Under the pieces are notes generated by a model, which was not told where the DNA came from, did no database searches, and worked only from the letters and a program-made list of their open reading frames with translations. From positions 20,713 through 84,712 of the forward strand of contig NZ_NHOA01000149.1 of NCBI RefSeq assembly GCF_002727125.1: a stretch of 64,000 bases of DNA. Direction: 5' to 3'. Position 1 is the stretch's first letter; each line of letters starts with the position of its first letter. Both the position numbers and the translations under genes were made by a program. Below are positions 1 to 8,364 of the stretch, piece by piece. Source of the DNA: Halorubrum persicum (GTDB lineage: Archaea; Halobacteriota; Halobacteria; Halobacteriales; Haloferacaceae).

Positions 1-504
1 GCGGCCGAGGCGGGCGCCGACGGCGACGCCGCGGACGGCGCCATCGCGTGGAACCGCGAGCCGCTCCCGCGGGGGGACGCGGACGACGGCGGCGCCGCCG
101 TCGCCCTCGACCCGGCCCTCAGCGGCGACGTGGAACTGATGAAGTTCACGCCGGGCATGGACCCGGCCGCGTGGGACTACCTCGACGACAAGGACGGCGT
201 CGTTATCGAGGGTACCGGGCTCGGCCACGTCCACACCGATCTCATCCCGCGGATCGAGGAGCTGGTCGAGAGCGGCACCGTCGTCGCGATGACGAGCCAG
301 TGTCTCGCCGGACGCGTCTGCGACCGGGTGTACGACACCGGCCGCGACCTGCTCGACGCCGGCGTCGTCGAGGCGGGCGACACGCTCCCCGGCACCGCGA
401 AGGTGAAGCTGATGTGGGCGCTCGCGAACCTGTCCGACCCCGCCGAGGCGATGGGCCGCGACATCGCCGGCGAGCTCACCGAGGAGTCGCAGCCCTGGCG
501 ATGA
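1..504 (+). CDS. gatD: Glu-tRNA(Gln) amidotransferase subunit D, C-terminal part
   Basis: This is the last 167 residues of a gene that begins before the window. The reading frame is open from base 1. The product matches the asparaginase-like domain of archaeal GatD, which supplies ammonia to GatE when Glu-tRNA(Gln) is converted to Gln-tRNA(Gln). The segment contains the family-typical stretches [23 protein letters not shown] and a C-terminal [11 protein letters not shown]. The catalytic Thr region lies upstream and cannot be checked. Its stop codon overlaps the start of the next gene by 4 bases (ATGA), so the two are probably co-transcribed. Confidence 0.9.
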   Translation, partial: AAEAGADGDAADGAIAWNREPLPRGDADDGGAAVALDPALSGDVELMKFTPGMDPAAWDYLDDKDGVVIEGTGLGHVHTDLIPRIEELVESGTVVAMTSQCLAGRVCDRVYDTGRDLLDAGVVEAGDTLPGTAKVKLMWALANLSDPAEAMGRDIAGELTEESQPWR

Positions 505-1544
505 GCGATCGGGAGTCCAGCGGCGCCGATCCGGCCCCCGTCATCCGCGAGGCCCGCCCCGCCGACGCCGACGCGGTGACCGCGTTCGCGCGGGACACGT
601 GGGGCGAGCGCCACGAGGACTACATCCCGCGCGTCTTCCCGGAGTGGGCCGCGGCCGACGATCCCGAGGCCGGCACCTTCGTCGCGACGCTGCCGCCGGA
701 CGCGGTCGCCGAGAGCGACGCGATCGGCACCACCGACGGACGCGAGCCGGGCGACACCCTCGTCGAGGGCGACGGGACGGGCGCGGCCGCGGCGGGCGAG
801 CCGGAGGCGGTCGTCGGCTGCATCCAGGGCGTCCTGCTCTCGGAGTGGGAGGCGTGGGGACAGGGGATCCGCGTCGACCCCGCGGCCCGCGGGTTCGGCG
901 TCGGGACCGCGCTCTCGGAGGCCGCGCTCGACTGGGCCCGCGACCGCGGCGCGCGGGTGTGCCGCAACATGGTGTTCTCGTGGAACATCATGGGGCTCGG
1001 GCAGTCGCGGGCGGTCGGCTTCGACCCCGCGACGGAGTTCCGGTTCGCCGAGCCGGAGCCGGACGCGGACGCGGTCGACCCCTCCCTCGACGACCCCGAC
1101 CCGAACGCCGCGTGGGCGTTCTGGCACGACAGCGACGCCCGCGACCACCTGCGCGGGCTCGCGTTCGATCCCGACGAGTCGTGGGCGTGCTCGGCGCTCA
1201 CCCGCGAGCGCCTCCAGACCGCGGCCGACGAGGACCGGCTCCTCGCGGTCGCCGGTGCGGACGCGGTCGCCGGGTTCGCGGTCCGAACGCGCGTGACGGA
1301 GCGCGAGGTTGACGGCGAGACGACCCGAACCGCGACGTACGGCGTCGCCGCGTGGCGCGACGTCGACGCGGCCGGAGCGCTGTACGACGCGATCGCGGCC
1401 GACGCCGCCGCGGTCGACGCCGACGCCGTTCGGGTGCTGATCCCCGAGACGGTCGAACACGTGAGCGACACGGGCGCGAACCGTGTCCCGGTGGCGGCCG
1501 AACCGGACTTCGTGATGAGCGCGGACCTCACCGGTGAGCCGTGA
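501..1544 (+). CDS. GNAT-family N-acetyltransferase, two-domain
   Basis: A 347-residue acetyltransferase-like protein. The N-terminal half carries a GNAT fold: a typical opening ([20 protein letters not shown], residues about 13-32) and an acetyl-CoA-binding motif A of the form [14 protein letters not shown]. An acidic insertion around residues 75-105 separates the first strands and looks like halophilic padding. The C-terminal ~150 residues resemble a second, degenerate GNAT-like half. The start at 501 overlaps the gatD stop by 4 bases, and the stop overlaps the start of the next small gene in the same way. The substrate cannot be told from sequence. Confidence 0.8.
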   Translation: MSDRESSGADPAPVIREARPADADAVTAFARDTWGERHEDYIPRVFPEWAAADDPEAGTFVATLPPDAVAESDAIGTTDGREPGDTLVEGDGTGAAAAGEPEAVVGCIQGVLLSEWEAWGQGIRVDPAARGFGVGTALSEAALDWARDRGARVCRNMVFSWNIMGLGQSRAVGFDPATEFRFAEPEPDADAVDPSLDDPDPNAAWAFWHDSDARDHLRGLAFDPDESWACSALTRERLQTAADEDRLLAVAGADAVAGFAVRTRVTEREVDGETTRTATYGVAAWRDVDAAGALYDAIAADAAAVDADAVRVLIPETVEHVSDTGANRVPVAAEPDFVMSADLTGEP

Positions 1545-1753
1545 GCCTCTTCGGCGTCGCCCTTCCCTGGTCGCTCCCCCTCACCCTCGTGATCTACGGC
1601 GTCGTCGTCGCCGCCGCGGCGTGGATCTACCGCGACGCGAGGACTCGCGGGAGCCGTTACGCGCTCGTCTGGGCGCTCGCGACGCTCGTGTTCACGATCG
1701 TCCCGGTGCTCGCGTACCTCTACCTCCACCGCGACGCGGGGCCGGCGCAGTGA
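1541..1753 (+). CDS. Small two-helix membrane protein
   Basis: A 70-residue protein starting with GTG inside the stop codon of the upstream acetyltransferase gene, so translational coupling is likely. Two hydrophobic segments (about residues 6-27 and 42-62) are joined by a basic loop (RDARTRGSR), giving a hairpin in the membrane. I recognise the general pattern of small archaeal membrane proteins but no named function. Its position at the end of the gatD-acetyltransferase unit is the only contextual clue. Confidence 0.65.
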   Translation: MSLFGVALPWSLPLTLVIYGVVVAAAAWIYRDARTRGSRYALVWALATLVFTIVPVLAYLYLHRDAGPAQ

Positions 1754-1798
1754 CTCGCACCGACCGCTTATCCCCTCGGGACTGAATCGCTCGAACGG

Positions 1799-3076
1799 AT
1801 GCCCTCCACCGACCACGCACCGCGCCCGGAAGCCCGCGCTGAGGACCGTCGCCCGCGGGCGGTCGGATTCGTCCTCTCCAACGCCCTCCCGCTCGTCGGC
1901 GTCGTCGCGCTCGGCTGGAACGCGGCGGCGCTGATGGCGCTCTACTGGTTCGAGCTCGGGATCGCCTCCCTCTGGGCCGTCGTCCGCGCGCTGTTCGCCG
2001 GGCGCCCCTCCGAGATCGAGCGCGACGCGCTGCTCGTCGGGCCGCTCGCGCAGCGACGCGTCTCGCTTTCGATCCCTCGAACCGGCCTCGAGATCCGGCT
2101 CTCCTCGCTGCTCGTGCTCCCCGTCATCGTCCCGGTCCTCGCCGTCGTCTGGCTGTTCGTCGGCGCGCTCACGGTCGGCGTCGTCGCCGACGGCGGGCTG
2201 GCGCCGGGCGCGCTCGACACCGTGGCGCTCGCGATTGTCGCCGTCTTCGTCGGCGAGGGGACGACGACGCTCGTCGACTACTTCGGGCGCGGCGAGTACC
2301 GGGACCACAGCGCCCAGACGGCGATACGGGGCGTGTTCGCCCACGGTGCAGCGGTCTTCCTCGGCGCGCTGTTCACCGTTACGATCGTGGGCGCGGCGAC
2401 GCTGGAGGGCGACACGCCGATCGCCGCGCTCGACCCGGACGCGGTCGGGCTCCCGCTCCTGCTCGGGGTCGTCGCGGTGAAGGCCGCGTTCGACCTCGCG
2501 GGGCTGTACAGCGACCGACTGGCCGCGTTCGACGACGCCTCGGCGCTCGATCTGGGGTTCTCGTCCGACCCGCCATCGCCGGAGCCGGTCGACGGCTCGC
2601 TCGCGGAGCCGGTCCGTACGGTCCGTCAGTCCGGGCGCGCTCGCCTCGCCGGGGCGCTGACGACGCCCCTCGCTCACCCGGGGCTGTGGTACGTCGCCGG
2701 GGCGTTCGCGCTCGTCGGCCTCCTGTTCGCGATCGGGGGAAACTGGGCGACCGTCGGCACCCTCGCCGCGGCCGCCGTCGGGCTCCCGCTGGGGGTCGCG
2801 ACGCTCGACCACGAACTCCGGTACGGGCTCGTCTCGTACCGCGCCGGGGCGGACGCGCTCGTCGCTCACGACCGCCTCTTCGGCGCGACGCTGTGGCGCG
2901 TCGAGCCGTGGGACGAGACCGCCCTCCGGGTGACGCGGGGGCGACTCGACCGGCGGCTCGGAACCGAGACCGTCGTTATCGAACTCCGAGACGACGAGTA
3001 CCGGATCCCCGGATTGGCGGACCCCGAACCGGTTCTGTCGGTGTTCGACAGGCGTGCGGAGCGACCCGCGGACTGA
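1799..3076 (+). CDS. DUF6498-type multi-pass membrane protein
   Basis: A 425-residue integral membrane protein. The N-terminal part has the NALPLVG...WNAAALMALYWFELG signature that I associate with the DUF6498 family, common in haloarchaea and of unknown function. Six to eight hydrophobic segments lie within residues 25-340. The last ~80 residues are soluble and look like a small beta-rich domain (LRVTRGRLDRRLGTETVVIEL). It follows the small membrane protein after 45 bases. No catalytic residues stand out. Confidence 0.7.
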   Translation: MPSTDHAPRPEARAEDRRPRAVGFVLSNALPLVGVVALGWNAAALMALYWFELGIASLWAVVRALFAGRPSEIERDALLVGPLAQRRVSLSIPRTGLEIRLSSLLVLPVIVPVLAVVWLFVGALTVGVVADGGLAPGALDTVALAIVAVFVGEGTTTLVDYFGRGEYRDHSAQTAIRGVFAHGAAVFLGALFTVTIVGAATLEGDTPIAALDPDAVGLPLLLGVVAVKAAFDLAGLYSDRLAAFDDASALDLGFSSDPPSPEPVDGSLAEPVRTVRQSGRARLAGALTTPLAHPGLWYVAGAFALVGLLFAIGGNWATVGTLAAAAVGLPLGVATLDHELRYGLVSYRAGADALVAHDRLFGATLWRVEPWDETALRVTRGRLDRRLGTETVVIELRDDEYRIPGLADPEPVLSVFDRRAERPAD

Positions 3077-3114
3077 ACGGGAGACCGATCGACCGGTCGG
3101 CGACCGCGCGGCGG

Positions 3115-3636
3115 TCACCGATTTTCCGCCCGGTAGAGCGGGTGTGCCTCGCCCGCGACCCGCCTGAACACCGCGATGACGCCGGCGTGAACGCTCACGA
3201 GGACGGTCACGCTCGCGACGATGGTCGCAACCTCGATCGGGGCCGGGAGCAGCCCGAGCGACACGATGAGCGTCGTCGCGCAGGCTGGCGCGTGGACCGC
3301 GTCGGTGGCGATCATCGCCCAGCTCGTGGCCACGAGCGAGACGGTCGCGCTCGCCGCGAGCCGGAACCCCCCCGGGGAGAACGCCGGTGGGGTCGCGGTG
3401 AGGCTGGCGCCCGACGCGATCAGCCACCACGCCGCGAACCCGGCCACGCCGCCGATGAGGTGGCTCCCGACGATCCGGGCGGCCCGATCGCGCTCGCTCC
3501 GCCTGTCGAAGGCGATCAGGAACGCCGACGGCCCGAGGCTCGGGAAGACGAACGGCTGGCCGGTCCCCCACGCGATCGCGCCGAGGACGGTGAAGAGGAG
3601 CCCGGCGTACAGACTGGTTCCGACGCGGCGTCGCAT
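3115..3636 (-). CDS. HPP-family integral membrane protein
   Basis: A 173-residue membrane protein. It contains the HPP-family signature FVFPSLGPSAFLIAF and four or so further hydrophobic helices, with the typical DAVHAPACATTLIVSLGL segment. Some members of this family are nitrite transporters in plants and cyanobacteria; the substrate here is unknown. I chose the ATG at 3636 because the extra N-terminal residues available from 3747 are basic, low in sequence logic and would overlap the divergent prepilin peptidase gene. The downstream gene on the other strand ends at 3076, so the two converge. Confidence 0.75.
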   Translation of the reverse strand: MRRRVGTSLYAGLLFTVLGAIAWGTGQPFVFPSLGPSAFLIAFDRRSERDRAARIVGSHLIGGVAGFAAWWLIASGASLTATPPAFSPGGFRLAASATVSLVATSWAMIATDAVHAPACATTLIVSLGLLPAPIEVATIVASVTVLVSVHAGVIAVFRRVAGEAHPLYRAENR

Positions 3637-3745
3637 CGCCCGCCGGTCGGAGACGACCCCACAAAGCGCCGGCGGTTCGGCTCGCGCTATCGATCGCGAG
3701 ATACGAACCCGAACGCCTAATTGTGGCCGCGCCGCCGGTGATGAC

Positions 3746-4747
3746 ATGTTCGCGACGCTGCCGGACGCGCTCCGCCTGTTCGTCGTCCCCGTCTTCGCGT
3801 GGGCGGCCCTGCGGGACGTTCGGACCAGACGGCTTCCGAACCGGCTGTGGCCGCCGCTGTACGCGTTCGGGGCGCTCCTGTTGGTCTGGGAGGCCGCCCG
3901 GCTGTGGCCCTTCGCGGGGCTCGACGGGCGGCTGTTCCTCGTTCAGGCCGCGATCAGCCTGCTGTTCGTCGCCCCGCTGGGCTACGCGTTCTGGTACCTC
4001 GGCGCGTTCGGCGGCGCCGACGCGAAGGCGCTGATCGCGATCGCGGTGCTGTTCCCGACGTTCCCGGAGTACGTCGTCGCCGGGGCGAAGCTCCCGCTCG
4101 TCGACACCCAGATCGGCGTGTTCTCGCTGACGGTGCTCACGAACACGGTCCTGCTCGCGCTCGCGTACCCGATCGGGCTCGCCGCGGTTAACCTCGTCCG
4201 CGGGGAGCGCTCGGCGACGATGTTCCTCGCGCGACCGGTGGCGACCGACTCGCTGCCGGACCGCCACGGGCGCCTGTTCGAGAGCGACGCGGGAACGACC
4301 CGGAACGGCCTCGATCTGGACGCACTTCGGATGTACCTCCGCTGGCGGGGGGTGACGCTCGCGGAGTTGCGCGAGGACGCGGCCCGCCTCCGCGACCCCG
4401 ACAGCGTCGCCGAGACGCGCGACCCGACCGACGGCGGGACGCACGTCGGCCCGCGGACGGACGGGGGGACGGCGACCGGTGCCGACGGTGAGAGCGGCGC
4501 CGACCGCTCCGCGGACCGGTCCGACGACCCGTGGGCCGCCGAGCGCTTCCTCGACGAGATCGACCACGGCGCGTACGGCACCGACGCCGAGACGCTCCGC
4601 GGCGGGCTGGCGGTCGTCGCCCGGAAGGACCGCGTGCTCGTGTCGCCGGGAATGCCGTTCGTCGTTCCGATGGCGATCGGGCTGCTCGTCTCGCTGACGT
4701 ACGGCGACGCGCTGTTCGCGGTGCTGGGCGCCGTCGGGTTGGTCTGA
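3746..4747 (+). CDS. pibD: Archaeal type IV prepilin peptidase (A24 family)
   Basis: A 333-residue membrane aspartyl protease expected to cleave class III signal peptides of archaellins and pilins at the cytoplasmic face. Two conserved aspartates are visible: D24 in AALRDVRTRRLPN and D92 in FGGADAKAL, the GxGD-like motif of the family. Transmembrane helices fill residues 1-165 and the last ~35. Between them is a long soluble acidic region (about 170-290) containing LRMYLRWRGVTLAEL, which is usual for haloarchaeal PibD. No pilin or archaellin genes are next to it. Confidence 0.88.
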   Translation: MFATLPDALRLFVVPVFAWAALRDVRTRRLPNRLWPPLYAFGALLLVWEAARLWPFAGLDGRLFLVQAAISLLFVAPLGYAFWYLGAFGGADAKALIAIAVLFPTFPEYVVAGAKLPLVDTQIGVFSLTVLTNTVLLALAYPIGLAAVNLVRGERSATMFLARPVATDSLPDRHGRLFESDAGTTRNGLDLDALRMYLRWRGVTLAELREDAARLRDPDSVAETRDPTDGGTHVGPRTDGGTATGADGESGADRSADRSDDPWAAERFLDEIDHGAYGTDAETLRGGLAVVARKDRVLVSPGMPFVVPMAIGLLVSLTYGDALFAVLGAVGLV

Positions 4748-4787
4748 GGCGGCCGGCGACCGCGGTCCGAGCGCCCCCGCGTCCCCG

Positions 4788-6404
4788 TCAGCTCCCGGCG
4801 CGCAGGTCGCCGACCGTGAGCACTCGCGTCCCCACGGGTCGCTTCACGAACTCCCCGACCTCGCGGCCGAGCAGCTGGCTGACTCCGCGCTGGGCGGCGA
4901 CGTCGAGCAGCCGCTGGTCGATCGGGCCGTCGACGACGACCGTGTGCGGGGCCGTCTCGGCGCTCTCCACCGCGTCGAAGGCGTCGGCCGCCTGGACCTC
5001 GGTGAGGACCCCGCGGTCGTCGCCGAGCAGCCGGGCGCGGTCGCTGCCGGCGTCGACGATCTCCTGTACGTGTTCCTCGATCGAGCGCGGCTCGTCGTCG
5101 ATCGGGGTGTCGTCCGCCGGTCCGCGTTCCTCGCCGCTCGACCCGCCGGTATCGGCGCTCGCCTCGTCGTCGGACGGCGTATCCGTTTCGTCCGCGTCGT
5201 CCGTGTCCTCTGTGTCGCCCGCGTCATCCGGGGCGGCGCCGTCTGCTGTATCGCCGCCGCGCTCGCCGTCGTCGAGCGCGTCGTCGCTGTCGGCCCCGTC
5301 TTCCTCTTCGGCTTTCTCGGCGTCGATCGCCGCGGGCCCCGGCGCGTCCTCGACCGCCTCCACGAGTCCGCCCGCGTTCGCACCGCGGGCCCCGTCGGCG
5401 ACGGCGCCGGAGTCGCTGCCGCCGTTCGCCTGGTCGGCTCCGGCCGCGGTTTCCGCGTCGCTCTCGGTCGTTCGATCCGCTCCGTCGGCGGGACCCGACG
5501 CCCTGTCGGTGAGATCGGTCTCTCCGTCTTCGGGAGGGCGGTCTCCCTCGGGGGACGCCTCCCCCGGCTCGTCCGCGGCCGCCTCGCGGAGGTTCGGCTC
5601 GTCCGCGAGGCTGCTGTACGGCACCTTCCCGCGGAGCGCCTCGAAGACCGCGTTGCGGTCGAGGTCCTCGACCGACTCGCCCGGCGGCGCGAACGCGACG
5701 TAGTCCACGTCGCCCACCTGCGCGAGCTCGCGGAGGATCAGCTCGCCGCCGCGGTCGCCGTCGAGGAACGCCGTGACGGTGCGGTCGGCGGTGAGCTCCG
5801 CGACCGCGTCGGGAACGTTCGTCCCCTCGACGGCGACCGCGTTCTTAATCCCGCACTCCAGCAGCGTGAGCACGTCAGCGCGCCCCTCGACGACGATGAC
5901 GGCGTCGGAGTCGCCGACGCGGGGGCCGGCGGGGAGTCCCTCGTAGTCGACGATCCCCTCGACGCGGGCGGCCTCGCGGACCTCCTCTAGGATGTCGTCG
6001 CTCCTGAGGCTCGTCTCCTCGAAGCCGCCGGCGACGAGCTCCTTGGCGCGCTCGACGACCTCGCGGCGCTTCGCCGCCCGCACGTCCTCGATGCTCGTCA
6101 CCTCCACCGAGGCGTGACAGGGGCCGATGCGGTCGATCGTCTCTAGCGCGGCGGCGAGGATCGCGGTCTCGACCTTGTCGAGGCTCGACGCGACCGTGAC
6201 CTCGCCGAACGACTGGCCGTTCTCGGACTCGACGGCGACGTCGATCCGACCGACCCGCGAGGACTCCTGGAGGTCCCGCAGGTCCAACTCGTCGCCGAGG
6301 AGGCCCTCGGTCTGGCCGAACACCGCGCCGACGACGTCGCTCCGCTCGACGACGCCGTCGGCCGCGATGGTGGCGTGAATGAGGTATTTTTCGGTGTCTT
6401 TCAT
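4788..6404 (-). CDS. dnaG: Archaeal DnaG-type primase / exosome subunit
   Basis: A 538-residue archaeal DnaG. The N-terminal domain (1-165) opens KYLIHATIAADGVVERSDVV. The Toprim core follows, with IVVEGRADVLTLL (170-182) and the metal-binding FLDGDRGG (213-220). A very acidic, low-complexity stretch fills about residues 275-450. A conserved C-terminal domain (RSIEEHVQEI to the end) completes the protein. Archaeal DnaG can synthesise short primers and is also a component of the RNA exosome, so both roles are possible. It is divergent from the DUF3311 gene, separated by 176 bases holding an inverted repeat. Confidence 0.95.
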   Translation of the reverse strand: MKDTEKYLIHATIAADGVVERSDVVGAVFGQTEGLLGDELDLRDLQESSRVGRIDVAVESENGQSFGEVTVASSLDKVETAILAAALETIDRIGPCHASVEVTSIEDVRAAKRREVVERAKELVAGGFEETSLRSDDILEEVREAARVEGIVDYEGLPAGPRVGDSDAVIVVEGRADVLTLLECGIKNAVAVEGTNVPDAVAELTADRTVTAFLDGDRGGELILRELAQVGDVDYVAFAPPGESVEDLDRNAVFEALRGKVPYSSLADEPNLREAAADEPGEASPEGDRPPEDGETDLTDRASGPADGADRTTESDAETAAGADQANGGSDSGAVADGARGANAGGLVEAVEDAPGPAAIDAEKAEEEDGADSDDALDDGERGGDTADGAAPDDAGDTEDTDDADETDTPSDDEASADTGGSSGEERGPADDTPIDDEPRSIEEHVQEIVDAGSDRARLLGDDRGVLTEVQAADAFDAVESAETAPHTVVVDGPIDQRLLDVAAQRGVSQLLGREVGEFVKRPVGTRVLTVGDLRAGS

Positions 6405-6501
6405 GATGGGTGAATGGTGATGATCGGGCGGAGCCGGCCGCCCGTGCGTCGTTGTGTCCGTCGGCGAAAATAGTTATCGCACGCGCCTGCGTCGGCAGCG
6501 T

Positions 6502-6522
6502 TCGAAGAAAATTTCTCTTCGA
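6502..6522. promoter_or_regulatory. Inverted repeat in the dnaG / symporter intergenic region
   Basis: A 7-base arm TCGAAGA and its exact complement TCTTCGA are separated by 7 bases. The site lies about 26 bases upstream of the TATA-like element of the DUF3311 gene and about 100 bases before dnaG. The placement suits an operator, but no regulator can be assigned. Confidence 0.35.
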
Positions 6523-6547
6523 TAGTCAATACCGAACGATACCAACA

Positions 6548-6555
6548 CTATTTAG
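6548..6555 (+). promoter_or_regulatory. TATA-like element for the DUF3311/symporter unit
   Basis: CTATTTAG is centred about 29 bases before the ATG at 6581 in an AT-rich stretch. It supports a leaderless start at 6581 over the longer frame that opens at 6410. Confidence 0.55.
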
Positions 6556-6580
6556 TCACAAAGTTCTAACATTGCTCCAC

Positions 6581-6835
6581 ATGAGCCGATCACGGAGAGA
6601 TATCGCGTGGATACCGACGTTCGCGGTCCTCGTCGCCTTCGCGGTGCCGTGGCCGCTGTGGGGAGTCGACCTAACCGTCGCCGGGCTGCCGGTGTGGATC
6701 TGGTGGCACGTCGCGTGGCTCGGGCTGTGTACCGTCCTGTTCTCGCTGTTCGTTCGGAGCGGCGCGTGGGAACGCGGGATGGGCCGTCGCCCGGAGTCGG
6801 GCGCCGGTTCGGCGCTCGGGGGTGATCGGCGATGA
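6581..6835 (+). CDS. DUF3311-type small membrane protein, symporter partner
   Basis: An 84-residue protein with two hydrophobic helices (about 11-33 and 40-62) containing VPWPLWG and LPVWIWWHVAWLGLCTVLF, the pattern of DUF3311 proteins. Such proteins are routinely encoded immediately before a sodium:solute symporter, as here, where the coding regions overlap by 4 bases. A role as accessory subunit of the transporter is inference from this pairing. The start is set by the TATA-like element at 6548. Confidence 0.8.
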   Translation: MSRSRRDIAWIPTFAVLVAFAVPWPLWGVDLTVAGLPVWIWWHVAWLGLCTVLFSLFVRSGAWERGMGRRPESGAGSALGGDRR

Positions 6836-8316
6836 CGCTCGGCCTGTCGCTCGGTATCGTCGTCGGGTACCTCCTGTTCGCGCTCGCGGTCGGCCTCGTC
6901 GCGTACCGCGTCTCCGAGACCACCGCCGAGGACTACTACCTCGCGAGCCGTTCGATCGGGACGGTCGTACTGCTGTTCACCACGTTCGCCACCTTGCTCT
7001 CGGCGTTCACCTTCTTCGGCGGCCCGAACCTCGCGTTCGCCGCCGGCCCGGAGTGGCTGATCGTCATGGGGACGCTCGACGGCGTGCTGTTCGCGGTGTT
7101 GTGGTACGTTATCGGCTACAAGCAGTGGCTGATCGGCGACCGGAACGGGTACGTCACGCTCGGGGAGATGCTGGGTGACCGGTTCGGCTCCGTGGGCCTG
7201 CGCGCGCTCGTCGCCGGGGTGAGCCTCCTCTGGCTGTTCCCGTACGTCATGCTCCAGCAGATGGGCGCGGGCGAGGCGCTGGTGGGGCTCACCGACGGCG
7301 TCGTCCCCTACTGGGGCGGCGCGGCGCTGGTCACCGCCTTCATGATCCTCTACGTCGTCCTCGCCGGGATGCGCGGGGTCGCGTGGACCGACACGGTACA
7401 GGGACTGTTCATGCTCTCAGTGGTCTGGATCGCCGCCGTGTGGGTGGTCTCGGCGGTCGGCGGCGCCGGCGCCGCCACCGGCGCCATGCTCGACGCCCGG
7501 CCCGACTTCGGGAGCTTCGGCGGCGGGATCTACACGCCCGGCTTCATCATCTCCACCGCGATCACCATCGCGTTCGGCGTGACGATGTTCCCGCAGATCA
7601 ACCAGCGCTTCTTCGTCGCGAACTCCGGCGAGACGCTGAAGCGCTCGTTCGTGCTGTGGCCGGTGCTCGTCCTCCTCCTCTTCCTCCCCGCGTTCATGCT
7701 CGGCGCGTGGGCGGTCGGGATGCCGGTCGACGTGCCCGAGGGCGCCAACGTGCTCCCCGTGGTGTTGAACGAGTACACGCCGGCGTGGTTCGCGGCGCTC
7801 GTGGTCGCGGGCGCGATGGCTGCGATGATGTCCTCCTCGGACTCGATGCTGCTCTCGGGGTCGTCGTACTTCACCCGCGACGTGTACCGCCCCGTGATCA
7901 ACGCCGACGCCTCCGAGCGCCGTGAGGCGTGGGTCGCTCGAATCGGCGTCGCCGTCTTCGCCCTGCTCGCGTTCGTCGCGAGCCTCTTCCGCCCCGGGAC
8001 GCTGATCGAGGTCGGCGACACCGCGTTCTCCGGGTTCGCGCTGCTCGCGCTCCCCGTGCTCTGCGCGCTCTACTGGGACCGGACGACGCGGACCGGGATG
8101 ATCGCCGGCGTGCTCGTGCCGCAGATCGCGTACCTCGCGGTCGTGCTGTCCGCGGTCGTCGGCGACGTGCCGACGCTGCCCCGCACCGTCGCCGGCGGCT
8201 GGGACGTGGCGCTCGGGCTGATGGTGCTGTCGGCGCTCCTCACGGTCAGCGTCTCGCTCGTCACCGCGCGGACCGCCGACAGCGACGCCTCGCGGTTCGC
8301 GGTCACCGGCGACTGA
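6832..8316 (+). CDS. Sodium:solute symporter (SSF family)
   Basis: A 494-residue transporter of the SSF family with about 13 transmembrane segments. Characteristic stretches are DYYLASRSIGTVVLLFTTFATLLSAFTFFG (positions about 34-63), a YVTLGEMLGDRFG loop, and AAMMSSSDSMLLSGSSYFTRDVYRP, which contains the Ser-rich helix 8 region associated with the second sodium site. The DUF3311 partner immediately upstream points to the branch related to pantothenate/organic acid carriers. The exact substrate is not determinable. Confidence 0.88.
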   Translation: MTLGLSLGIVVGYLLFALAVGLVAYRVSETTAEDYYLASRSIGTVVLLFTTFATLLSAFTFFGGPNLAFAAGPEWLIVMGTLDGVLFAVLWYVIGYKQWLIGDRNGYVTLGEMLGDRFGSVGLRALVAGVSLLWLFPYVMLQQMGAGEALVGLTDGVVPYWGGAALVTAFMILYVVLAGMRGVAWTDTVQGLFMLSVVWIAAVWVVSAVGGAGAATGAMLDARPDFGSFGGGIYTPGFIISTAITIAFGVTMFPQINQRFFVANSGETLKRSFVLWPVLVLLLFLPAFMLGAWAVGMPVDVPEGANVLPVVLNEYTPAWFAALVVAGAMAAMMSSSDSMLLSGSSYFTRDVYRPVINADASERREAWVARIGVAVFALLAFVASLFRPGTLIEVGDTAFSGFALLALPVLCALYWDRTTRTGMIAGVLVPQIAYLAVVLSAVVGDVPTLPRTVAGGWDVALGLMVLSALLTVSVSLVTARTADSDASRFAVTGD

Positions 8317-8342
8317 GCCGACCGTCGCCGGTCAGTACTGGT

Positions 8343-8347
8343 AAAAA
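8343..8347 (-). terminator. Possible transcription terminator after hemA
   Basis: On the minus strand a run of five T residues begins 18 bases past the hemA stop codon. Archaeal termination often needs only such a T-tract. No strong hairpin precedes it. Confidence 0.3.
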
Positions 8348-8364
8348 TCGGGCCGTAAGGCGGA

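Noticed and set aside
620..4567. Very long open frame on the minus strand
   Set aside because: It lies antisense to five good genes; its translation is arginine/proline-rich with no recognisable family, a normal by-product of GC-rich DNA.
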